This document shows positions 34,841 through 42,452 of a stretch of DNA of 64,000 bases, in pieces. The notes beneath the pieces were generated by a model, which worked only from the letters and a program-made list of their open reading frames with translations, was not told the origin of the DNA and ran no database searches. The translations under genes were made by a program, and so were the position numbers. The DNA is from an uncultured bacterium (GTDB taxonomy: Bacteria > Bacillota > Clostridia > Oscillospirales > Ruminococcaceae), in the NCBI GenBank assembly GCA_905214265.1, contig CAJMLQ010000002.1, forward strand, positions 1 through 64,000. The letters run 5' to 3'. Every line of letters begins with the position of its first letter. Positions within the stretch are counted from its first letter, which is position 1.

Positions 34841-35938
34841 TTAAAAAAATGTTTTGAGGGAAACCAGTCCGCCGGTCTGAATGGCCTCGGGAATGGCGCA
34901 CATGATCTCGATGACGTGGCGGGCCTGCTCCGGGGAGAGAAGGGGGTCTGTGTCCGTTTCGATGGCCCGGATGATGTCCGCCAGACAACAGCACTGAGTA
35001 AAATGAGCCGGACGGGTGCTTTTCACCCAGGTCTGTGGCTCCATCCATCCGCGGAGGCCCAGCTGGGGAGAGTCGATGTAGACTTTGGGATTGGGCCAGA
35101 CGCCGTTGTGGGGTTCAAAGGAGATGGTGCCCCGATCGCCGTAGATCTCCATGGGGACGCAGCGGGTGGCGCGCTGGGTGAAGCCGGTGTCCACGAAGCC
35201 GATGCGGTCGCCGCCGAAATCCAGGGTGATGTAGTAGGTGTCTGGCATCTGGTCAGTGCGGATCACCTGGCCGTCCAGAGCCCCGGAACGGATGGTGCGG
35301 GTCTTGAGGGCGTTGGCGGCCATGCAGCCCACCCGCTTGGCTGGACCCATGACGCCGGTGACCTTGTGAAGGGCGTGGACCCCCATGTCGTAAAGGGCGC
35401 CGGCCCCGGGCTGGTAAAACCAGGAGGGATCGGAATCTCGGTACTGGAAGTACTCCGGCCCACCATGGGTGGATACGCATTTGACCGAGAGTACATCGCC
35501 GATGGCCCCGTCGGCGATCATCTGTTTGGCCATGAGCATGTCAGGGGTCATCATGTGGATGGGGACGCAGCAGAATTTCACCCCGGCTTTTTTCGCGGCC
35601 TCCATCTGCTGGGTCATCTGCTCGACCGTGGGAGCGGCGGGTTTCTGGGAAATCAGGTGCTTTCCAGCCTGCAGCACCGCCATATTGATCTCATGGTGGG
35701 CTGGGATCGAGGCTGCGTCGATGGCAATGTCGAATTCACCCCAGTCAAGAAGCTCCTCCACACTGGAAAACCACCGGGGAATACCGTACTTCTCCGCCGC
35801 GTCCCGGGCCCGTTCCGGGATGATGTCACAGGCGGCGGCGCACTCCGCGTTGGCCGTCTGGGCGATGTGGGGAAAATACTGCCAGTTTGCGAAAGAGCCG
35901 CTGCCGATGACTGCGACCCGCCATTTGCGCTGTTCCAT
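34841..35938 (-). CDS. Gfo/Idh/MocA oxidoreductase 1, canonical loop with QKP
   Basis: First gene of the minus-strand run, 365 aa. It has a normal cofactor loop (GSGSFAN, 12-18) and the Asp184/His188 pair in YDMGVHAL. The lysine motif is QKP (Lys99) rather than EKP. The STHGGPEYFQYRDSDPSWFY region is unusual compared with the other three. AAGGAGG precedes its start, 13 bp before oxidoreductase 2. It is divergent from the AraC regulator at 36053, with overlapping promoters between them. Confidence 0.84.
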   Translation of the reverse strand: MEQRKWRVAVIGSGSFANWQYFPHIAQTANAECAAACDIIPERARDAAEKYGIPRWFSSVEELLDWGEFDIAIDAASIPAHHEINMAVLQAGKHLISQKPAAPTVEQMTQQMEAAKKAGVKFCCVPIHMMTPDMLMAKQMIADGAIGDVLSVKCVSTHGGPEYFQYRDSDPSWFYQPGAGALYDMGVHALHKVTGVMGPAKRVGCMAANALKTRTIRSGALDGQVIRTDQMPDTYYITLDFGGDRIGFVDTGFTQRATRCVPMEIYGDRGTISFEPHNGVWPNPKVYIDSPQLGLRGWMEPQTWVKSTRPAHFTQCCCLADIIRAIETDTDPLLSPEQARHVIEIMCAIPEAIQTGGLVSLKTFF

Positions 35939-35967
35939 AATTTTTCCTCCTTCAGACGCTTTTTCTG

Positions 35968-35996
35968 TTTACAATCATAGCGCAGAGGATTATAAT
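35968..35996 (+). promoter_or_regulatory. Promoter of the AraC regulator
   Basis: TTTACA (35968-35973) and TATAAT (35991-35996) are 17 bp apart, one base from full consensus. Confidence 0.7.
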
Positions 35997-36002
35997 TGAA
36001 AA
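35974..36002 (-). promoter_or_regulatory. Divergent promoter candidate of the Gfo/Idh-glycyl radical operon
   Basis: On the minus strand TTTTCA (35997-36002) and TATGAT (35974-35979) are 17 bp apart. This weak promoter lies almost exactly on top of the plus-strand promoter, so the two would compete for polymerase. Confidence 0.45.
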
Positions 36003-36052
36003 TAAACAAAGCAGCCGGATCGATGCACAATCTGAACATAGGGGGGACTGCG

Positions 36053-37000
36053 ATGCTTTTTCGCCTCAGTCTGGAGCGCCCGCTTCTTGTCCGGGACTTC
36101 TACAAGATTCGCCGCAACACCGTCTGGAGCCAGGCGGACCAAAATCACATTCTGGTGGCGGTCACAGAGGGGGAATGTATCTTCACCATCGAAGGGGAGG
36201 ACTATCCGGTGGGTCGGGGAGGTCTTTTCTTTATCCCTGCCAACCAGCTTTACCGGCGCAGGCCCAAGGACGGCGCGGTCTGCGAGTTTTTTTACGTCCA
36301 TTTTTCAGCGGAGGCTCCGGTGGAGGCCGTGGGGGAAGAGGTCCCTCTGGAACAGGCAAGGCGGCTCCGATCGGAGATTTTTGCTGACCTGACCCGCAGC
36401 GACTACCGGACGTCGGTCCTCTCCACCGATGCATTTTTGGCATATTCCAATTATGCCGGGGAGTACACGGACGACGTCCTGAACCAGCTGGAGGCGGCGC
36501 TGGCGGAGGTACTCCGGGGGGACGTGGAGAGCTCTATGCTGATTTCCCTGCGGGTCTCCCTGGTCCTGGCCCTGTTGACCCGGTGCTGTTTCAACAGCCT
36601 GCTCTCCGGGGAAAGCACCGCTGTGGACGGCCGGTACCCCGCCCGTATCAAAAAAGCGCTGTTGTATATCCGTCAAAATTACACCCGGAAGATCACCCTG
36701 GAGGAGCTGAGCCGGTACTGCAGCGTCACGCCTCAGCATTTGGCACGCCTTTTCCGTGAGGAGCTTCAGATTTCACCCATCCAGTACATCAACCGGCTGA
36801 AAATCTCCTATTCCAAGGAGCTACTGCGCACCACCAGCCTCTCAGTTAAGGAGGTGGCTGATCATCTGGGGTTCGAGAACGCCTCCTATTTCAGCCGGTT
36901 GTTTCATAAGCTGGAGGGTATTTATCCCACGGATTTTCGCCTGCGGCTGGCTGTTTATCAGGATACCGACCGGCTTCTCCGCCGGAAGGATGAGGACTGA
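36053..37000 (+). CDS. AraC-family regulator with cupin sensing domain
   Basis: Regulator of 315 aa. The N-terminal cupin-like half (about 20-100; HILVAVTEGECIFTIEGEDY, GLFFIPANQLY) probably binds a sugar-like ligand. The C-terminal AraC domain (about 205-300) ends in GIYPTDFRLRL. ATG 36053 has AGGGGGGA about 7 bp upstream; earlier in-frame starts overlap the promoter. It most likely controls the divergent oxidoreductase/glycyl radical operon and perhaps the FAD oxidoreductase downstream. Confidence 0.83.
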   Translation: MLFRLSLERPLLVRDFYKIRRNTVWSQADQNHILVAVTEGECIFTIEGEDYPVGRGGLFFIPANQLYRRRPKDGAVCEFFYVHFSAEAPVEAVGEEVPLEQARRLRSEIFADLTRSDYRTSVLSTDAFLAYSNYAGEYTDDVLNQLEAALAEVLRGDVESSMLISLRVSLVLALLTRCCFNSLLSGESTAVDGRYPARIKKALLYIRQNYTRKITLEELSRYCSVTPQHLARLFREELQISPIQYINRLKISYSKELLRTTSLSVKEVADHLGFENASYFSRLFHKLEGIYPTDFRLRLAVYQDTDRLLRRKDED

Positions 37001-37016
37001 ATGTTTCAATTGTGTA

Positions 37017-37030
37017 TTTTTGCGCAAAAA
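37017..37030. promoter_or_regulatory. 14-bp palindrome upstream of the FAD oxidoreductase promoter
   Basis: TTTTTGCGCAAAAA is a perfect palindrome ending 7 bp before the -35 box. Its core resembles the TTTTCGCAAAA half-sites before importer B. A regulator site is likely; the protein is unknown. Confidence 0.45.
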
Positions 37031-37037
37031 TCGCACA

Positions 37038-37066
37038 TTGCAAAGATGGACTTGGTTCAGTATAAT
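37038..37066 (+). promoter_or_regulatory. Promoter of the FAD oxidoreductase gene
   Basis: TTGCAA (37038-37043) and TATAAT (37061-37066) are 17 bp apart, 46 bp before the start codon. Confidence 0.7.
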
Positions 37067-37111
37067 TAGGGCAGACTGCCGGATAGAATGTCCGGCTATG
37101 GAGGTGCTGAA

Positions 37112-38353
37112 ATGGAATACATAACCGAAACCCGGCAGGTGCCGGTGCAGCCTTTCCACGACGTGATCGTGGTGGGAGGCGGCGTGGCAGGCGCAGCGGC
37201 GGCAGTAGCTGCTGCGCGGCAGGGAAGCAGGGTTCTGCTCATCGAAAAAAGCGCCATACTGGGCGGCCTGGCCACCTTGGGACTCATCGCCTGGTACGAG
37301 CCTCTCTGTGACGGGGAGGGCCACCAGATGATCGGAGGCATTGCGGAGGAGCTTCTGCGGTTGGCTATCCGTTACGGCTACGACAGCCTCCCCGGGGAAT
37401 GGCGGGAAGGCTCGCCGGAACCCGGTCCCGGCGCCCCGCGCTACGCCACCCACTTTTCCCCCAACCTCTTTGCTCTGGCGCTGGACCGCTGGCTCACCGA
37501 GGCCGGAGTCGAGCTGCGCTTTGATATGGCCGGCTCCTACCCAGTCATGGAGGGCGGGCTTTGCAAGGGCGTCATCACCGAGAGCAAAAGCGGACGGGAG
37601 TTTTTTCCCGCCGCCGTGGTAGTCGACGCCACCGGTGACGCGGATATCCTTTCGCGGGCTGGGGTCCCCTGTGTGCTGCACGGGAACAATTTCCTTTCCG
37701 TGGTCACGATGCGTGCGTCCCTGGATACCTGCCGAAAGGCGGCGGAGAGCGGCAACATTCTGCAGATGCGGACCTGGTTCGGCGGCGGCTCCGATCTCTT
37801 CGGAAACGGCCAGCCGGAAGGGGTGCCGCCCTTCAGCGGCGTGACCAATGAAGAGGTGACGGCTTTCCTTCTGGCCGGGCGTAAGCTGATCTTCGACAAG
37901 GTGAAGAACGAGGACCGTAAATCCCGGGACATCATCACACTGCCCGGCATGGCCCAGTTCCGCAAGACCCGGCGCATCCAGGGCGACTGGACTCTTCAGG
38001 AGTCCGACGTCTACCAGCATTTTGAGGATTCTATCGGCGCAGCGGGAGACTTCACCAAGAGGGGACAACGGTTTGAAATTCCCTACCGCTGCCTTCGGAA
38101 GACCGGATTCCCCAATCTCCTGGCAGCTGGACGGATCGTCAGCGCGGATGGCCGCGGCTGGGAGGTGATCCGGGTCATTCCAGTCGCCGCTATGACCGGA
38201 CAGGCTGCAGGCACTGCCGCCGCTCTGGCGGCGCGGACCCGGACCGCCGTAGATAAAATGGAGATATCGCTCCTTCAGCAGACGCTGGCTGCAAATCAGG
38301 TTCAGATTCATATTCCCATAGGCCTGGATAAACCAACCGTTCCGGCGGTTTAG
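37112..38353 (+). CDS. FAD-dependent oxidoreductase (FAD_oxidored, PF12831 type)
   Basis: Flavoprotein of 413 aa. The dinucleotide loop VGGGVAGAAAA begins at 21, with the ribose-binding Glu in LLIEKS. GGLATLGLIAWYEPLCDG is the family's flavin-contact segment, and DATGDADIL and LLAAGRIVSADG form the second and third FAD motifs. Members of this group are common in gut glycan-use loci but few have a proven reaction. ATG 37112 has GGAGG 7-8 bp upstream; a start 24 bp earlier has none. A terminator follows, so it is a single-gene unit between the AraC regulator and importer C. Confidence 0.82.
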   Translation: MEYITETRQVPVQPFHDVIVVGGGVAGAAAAVAAARQGSRVLLIEKSAILGGLATLGLIAWYEPLCDGEGHQMIGGIAEELLRLAIRYGYDSLPGEWREGSPEPGPGAPRYATHFSPNLFALALDRWLTEAGVELRFDMAGSYPVMEGGLCKGVITESKSGREFFPAAVVVDATGDADILSRAGVPCVLHGNNFLSVVTMRASLDTCRKAAESGNILQMRTWFGGGSDLFGNGQPEGVPPFSGVTNEEVTAFLLAGRKLIFDKVKNEDRKSRDIITLPGMAQFRKTRRIQGDWTLQESDVYQHFEDSIGAAGDFTKRGQRFEIPYRCLRKTGFPNLLAAGRIVSADGRGWEVIRVIPVAAMTGQAAGTAAALAARTRTAVDKMEISLLQQTLAANQVQIHIPIGLDKPTVPAV

Positions 38354-38377
38354 ATGTTTTCCTGCCTGCATCCGCTT

Positions 38378-38415
38378 CCCCTCTGCTCCGCTTGTCCGAA
38401 GCAGGGGGGATTTTA
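38378..38415 (+). terminator. Terminator after the FAD oxidoreductase
   Basis: CCCCTCTGCT (38378-38387) pairs with AGCAGGGGGG (38400-38409), with one G-T wobble, and is followed by ATTTTAT. Apart from this, the operator and the promoter, the 38354-38663 gap holds no gene. Confidence 0.65.
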
Positions 38416-38502
38416 TGTAGCAGGATATTCCTGTTTTATAAGCGAAGCCATTTTTGCCGAAAATCCAGCAGGAAAGGGCTTTGAGGGGAATACCGTTCTT
38501 TT

Positions 38503-38512
38503 GCACGAATTT
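38503..38512. promoter_or_regulatory. GCACGAATTT half-site before importer C promoter
   Basis: This decamer lies 6 bp upstream of the -35 box. It differs by one base from the GCACGATTTT half-sites before importer A, suggesting related regulators bind both. Confidence 0.35.
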
Positions 38513-38518
38513 CGGTTA

Positions 38519-38547
38519 TTGTAATTTTCGCGGAGGATTGCTATACT
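38519..38547 (+). promoter_or_regulatory. Promoter of importer C
   Basis: TTGTAA (38519-38524) and TATACT (38542-38547) are 17 bp apart. The leader before the first gene is about 110 nt. Confidence 0.6.
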
Positions 38548-38663
38548 TGTGCCATCGTCAGGACCGTGTTCGGCTGTAGGAGCAGGCAGCGGAGATTTCC
38601 GTTTCCTCTGGACGGTCTGAGGCCTTCACGCTGGCGGAAACGGAAGCATACAGGAGTGATAAC

Positions 38664-39620
38664 ATGGACAAATCGATTACAAATCCCAGTGCCGCCAGCA
38701 TCCGGGCGAAAAGGCGTTCCCCCACTCTGTGGAAAAACCTGAAACGGAGCTGGCAGCTTTACCTGCTGATCCTCCCCGCAGTCGCCGCAGTTTTTATTTT
38801 TAATTACATCCCTATGTACGGCGTGCAGATCGCATTTAAGGAATTTCGGAGCAGTCTTGGCATCTGGGGCAGCGAGTGGGTGGGACTCAAGCATTTTGTC
38901 CGCTTTCTGACCTTTCCGGATTTCTGGAATATCCTAAAAAATACGATCTCGATCAGCCTGTATTCTCTGGCGACCTTTCCCTGCGCGGTGATTCTGGCTC
39001 TGCTTATCAACGAGATCGGCAACGTCGCTTTTAAAAAGACTGTCCAGATGATCACATATGCGCCGCATTTTATTTCTACAGTGGTCGTCTGTTCGATGAT
39101 CATTTTGTTCACCAACCGGAGTAACGGCCTGTTTAACAACATCCGTGCCGCCCTGGGGGCTGAGCGAGTGGATTTTATGACGATCCCCAGTCTCTTTTCC
39201 AGCATTTACGTCTGGTCAGGCGTCTGGCAGGGGGTCGGCTGGGGAACCATTATCTACCTCGCCGCCCTGGCGGGCATCTCGCCAGAACTCCATGAGGCAG
39301 CCCGCATCGACGGCGCCAGCCGGTTCCAGATCATCTGGCACATCAATATTCCCGGCATCCTGCCGACCGTGATCACCATGTTGATTCTCAACACCGGGAA
39401 CCTTCTGTCCGTGGGGTTTGAAAAGATCTTCCTTCTGCAGAACTCCTTGAACCTCAGCGCTTCCCGGGTCATTTCCACCTACGTTTATGAAATCGGCATT
39501 CAGGGCGGACAGTTCAGCTATTCTGCCGCCATCGGTCTGTTCAACAACGTCGTAAACATCCTTTTCATCGCGATCGTCAACCAAATTTCGAAAAAAGTTA
39601 CCCGGATTAGCCTGTGGTAA
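38664..39620 (+). CDS. ABC sugar importer permease, LplB family (importer C)
   Basis: First permease of importer C, 318 aa, with six membrane segments. LYLLILPAVAAVFIFNYIPM opens the pore domain and the EAA loop is HEAARIDGASRFQIIW. CAGGAG lies 8 bp before the ATG. The second permease starts 19 bp later and the binding protein follows. No ATPase gene is present. Confidence 0.88.
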   Translation: MDKSITNPSAASIRAKRRSPTLWKNLKRSWQLYLLILPAVAAVFIFNYIPMYGVQIAFKEFRSSLGIWGSEWVGLKHFVRFLTFPDFWNILKNTISISLYSLATFPCAVILALLINEIGNVAFKKTVQMITYAPHFISTVVVCSMIILFTNRSNGLFNNIRAALGAERVDFMTIPSLFSSIYVWSGVWQGVGWGTIIYLAALAGISPELHEAARIDGASRFQIIWHINIPGILPTVITMLILNTGNLLSVGFEKIFLLQNSLNLSASRVISTYVYEIGIQGGQFSYSAAIGLFNNVVNILFIAIVNQISKKVTRISLW

Positions 39621-39639
39621 ATCGGAAAGGGGCAGAATT

Positions 39640-40536
39640 ATGCGGCAAAGCCGTTCGGACCGGGTGTTTGAATGGGTCAACACCCTTATCATGATCGCAA
39701 TCGTCCTCATCATGCTGTATCCACTCTATTTTATCGTCATCGCGTCGTTTTCAGAGCCCTATGACGTAGCAAAAGGAAACGTGGTCCTCCTGCCCAAGGG
39801 ATTTACCCTGGAGGCGTACCAAAGTGTTTTTCGGGAAAAACTGATCTGGACCGGGTACCGGAATACGCTTTTTTATACCTTTTTTGGAACGCTCTACAAC
39901 CTGGCGACTCTGATACCGGCCGCCTATGTCCTCAGCAAAAAAAAACTGCCGGGCCGTACGATTCTCTCTTGGTTCTTCTTCATCACCATGTATTTCGGAG
40001 GCGGCATGATCCCGACCTACCTGCTGATGAAGGATCTCCGCCTCCTCAACACACCCTGGGTGCTGATCCTGGGCGGGGTCAGCTGCTATAACCTCATCGT
40101 CACCCGCCAGTTCTTCAGCTCCTCAATCCCAGAAAGCCTCTATGAGGCAGCTTATATTGACGGAGCTTCCGAGTTCAAGTCCTTTCTCCGCATAGCGCTT
40201 CCCCTGGCGGCGCCTATTATTGCGGTTATGACACTGTTTCACGCTGTGGGCCACTGGAACAGTTATTATAACGCCTTGCTTTACATCCGGGACCGGGAGC
40301 TTTACCCGCTGCAGCTGGTCCTTCGGGATATCCTCATCACCCAGAAGACCATGCTGGCCAACATCGATCCGTCTCAGGGCGCCGACGTGGTGGAATGGGC
40401 CGCCCGCCGTGCCTACCTGGCGGAGGCGATGAAATATTCTGTGATCTTCATCGCCAGTGCTCCGCTGCTGATCGCCTATCCCTTTGTTCAGAAGTTTTTT
40501 GTCAAGGGTGTGATGATCGGTTCGGTAAAGGAATGA
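39640..40536 (+). CDS. ABC sugar importer permease, YtcP type (importer C)
   Basis: Second permease, 298 aa, with six membrane segments. The EAA loop is YEAAYIDGASEFKSFL and the end reads FVKGVMIGSVKE. AAAGGGG is 9 bp before ATG 39640. It is co-transcribed with the first permease and the binding protein 79 bp downstream. Confidence 0.88.
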   Translation: MRQSRSDRVFEWVNTLIMIAIVLIMLYPLYFIVIASFSEPYDVAKGNVVLLPKGFTLEAYQSVFREKLIWTGYRNTLFYTFFGTLYNLATLIPAAYVLSKKKLPGRTILSWFFFITMYFGGGMIPTYLLMKDLRLLNTPWVLILGGVSCYNLIVTRQFFSSSIPESLYEAAYIDGASEFKSFLRIALPLAAPIIAVMTLFHAVGHWNSYYNALLYIRDRELYPLQLVLRDILITQKTMLANIDPSQGADVVEWAARRAYLAEAMKYSVIFIASAPLLIAYPFVQKFFVKGVMIGSVKE

Positions 40537-40615
40537 TCTGCGTATCCGTATTTGCGCCGCTGCCAGCCAGCGGGCAATGACGATAAAAACCAGAAAGAAA
40601 AGGGGAGTTCTATTT

Positions 40616-42361
40616 ATGAAATCGGTGAAATCAGTTGCCAGTATCCTTTTTGCACTGATCCTCGCCGCCTCCGCAGCGGGGTGCGGAGGCAGTCCCGTGG
40701 AATCGGTGCCAGAAGGTCCTTCCAGCCAGCCTTCGGAAAGCTTATCGGTATCCAATGAACCGGAAGTCCCGTCTTACCTGAATCTCGACAGCGACTTGCC
40801 CGTTGTAAAAGAGGGCGAAACCGTTTCTATGACCATGGCGGTAGCCCAGTCTTCTGACTATGGCGACTGGAAGGGCTCCCATTTTTGGAATTTTGTCCAG
40901 CAGAAGATGAACATCGACGTGGAAGTGGAGCAGATCTTCAACCGGGATGAGTACGTTCAGCTCCAGTTTGCGGCGGATGCTCTGCCAGACGTAATGATCG
41001 GCATGAACCTGACCACCGCAGACCAGATCCGCTACGGCATGATGGAAAAGCAGCTGATCCCGCTTACGGAATACGTCAACGACACCTATATGCCGAATCT
41101 AACCAAAATCTATGCGGAAAACCCCTCCTGGGAGAGCATGATCAAGGCTCCGGACGGCAATATTTATTCCTTCGGCTATATGTGGGCTATTACCAATGCT
41201 TCACAGTATCCCAAGCGCCAGATCAACACCAAATGGCTGGAAGGGCTGAACCTGGAAATGCCCACTACCCTGGATAGGCTCATTGAAGCCCTGAGGGCGT
41301 TTAAGACGATGGGCGATGATATCGTCCCCATGGGCGGTTCCTACACCACCTATAATCCTTGCTATATCCTGCTCAATGCCCTGGGATATGTGACCAACGA
41401 TTCCAAGGGGATCACGCCGGCTCTGCGAGACGGAGAGGCAGTCATCCCCGCCGGGGACCGGGAGCGGTACGGGGAATTCCTCAAGCTGATGAACCAGTTC
41501 TACAACGAGGGCCTGGTCTCCAGCGAATTCTACACCCTGGATGAAATCGGGACCCGCGCGATCATCGCTGAGAATAAGGCGGGGCTGATCAATACCGATG
41601 CCTTTATCGACCTTCCGGCTGTGGAAAGCTTCCAGCAGTACATCACCATGCCTCCGCTGACCAGCCAGTACTGCGAAGAACCCTTTGTTATGATCAATAG
41701 CCCCATCACCACCGGCGGTTTTGTCATTACCAAAGAATGTGAATATCCTGAGGCAGCCATCCGCTTCGCCAATTATATTTATTCCGACGAAGGGAACAAT
41801 ATGGCCTGGGTCGGCGCGGTGCGTGGCAGCGAAAACCTGCTGGAGGGCTGGGGCGGCTGGTACCTGGATGAAAACTACAACCGATTGGATGTGGACCGGG
41901 TCGAGAATCCGGATTTGTACCCCAACGCCGTGGAATACCTCCGGAAACGGGTCGCAGGCTTCAATATGGGGGCAATCGGCCAGAATCTCAACGAGTTCAA
42001 CTGGCGGCCCGAGGCCAACGGACTTCCGCCCCGCGATATGAAGGAAGTGTACCTGGCCAATCCCACCAACGGCGACTTCTGGTTCCGAGCCAGCGTCATC
42101 GACAATCTGATGCCTTACCGGACAGACGAGGTGTATCCCTACCTGACCTTCTTCTCCGAGGAAGAAAACAACCGGATCACCGAGCTGTCCACCGTTATCA
42201 ACGCCCATATCCAAGAGGCATCCGCCAAGTTTGTGACAGGCGCGCGGCCCTTCAGCGAGCTGGATGCGTACTTTGACGAGCTGGACGCCCTGGGCTTTCA
42301 GGAATATCTGGGCTACTACAAAACCGCTTATGAAACCTATCTGAAGAACATGAATTCATAA
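40616..42361 (+). CDS. Extracellular solute-binding lipoprotein (importer C)
   Basis: Binding protein, 581 aa, with lipobox SAAGC (lipid on Cys23), a Ser/Pro-rich linker to about 50 and a YtcQ-type sugar-binding fold. AAAAGGGGAG lies 8 bp before ATG 40616; an upstream in-frame ATG at 40577 would add a charged leader before the signal peptide and lacks a ribosome site. A strong terminator follows, and then the membrane-AraC regulator gene. Confidence 0.88.
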   Translation: MKSVKSVASILFALILAASAAGCGGSPVESVPEGPSSQPSESLSVSNEPEVPSYLNLDSDLPVVKEGETVSMTMAVAQSSDYGDWKGSHFWNFVQQKMNIDVEVEQIFNRDEYVQLQFAADALPDVMIGMNLTTADQIRYGMMEKQLIPLTEYVNDTYMPNLTKIYAENPSWESMIKAPDGNIYSFGYMWAITNASQYPKRQINTKWLEGLNLEMPTTLDRLIEALRAFKTMGDDIVPMGGSYTTYNPCYILLNALGYVTNDSKGITPALRDGEAVIPAGDRERYGEFLKLMNQFYNEGLVSSEFYTLDEIGTRAIIAENKAGLINTDAFIDLPAVESFQQYITMPPLTSQYCEEPFVMINSPITTGGFVITKECEYPEAAIRFANYIYSDEGNNMAWVGAVRGSENLLEGWGGWYLDENYNRLDVDRVENPDLYPNAVEYLRKRVAGFNMGAIGQNLNEFNWRPEANGLPPRDMKEVYLANPTNGDFWFRASVIDNLMPYRTDEVYPYLTFFSEEENNRITELSTVINAHIQEASAKFVTGARPFSELDAYFDELDALGFQEYLGYYKTAYETYLKNMNS

Positions 42362-42379
42362 AAAACATCGGAATCAGAA

Positions 42380-42428
42380 GCACCCAAGGGCGGAATTCCA
42401 TCCGCCCTTAGGTGCTGTCCGGTTTTTT
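42380..42428 (+). terminator. Terminator of importer C operon
   Basis: A 15-bp stem (42380-42394 with 42401-42415, one mismatch) is closed by a 6-base loop. The T run, six bases, comes at 42423-42428. Confidence 0.8.
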
Positions 42429-42452
42429 CAATAAAGCACAGGAGGACCTCCC

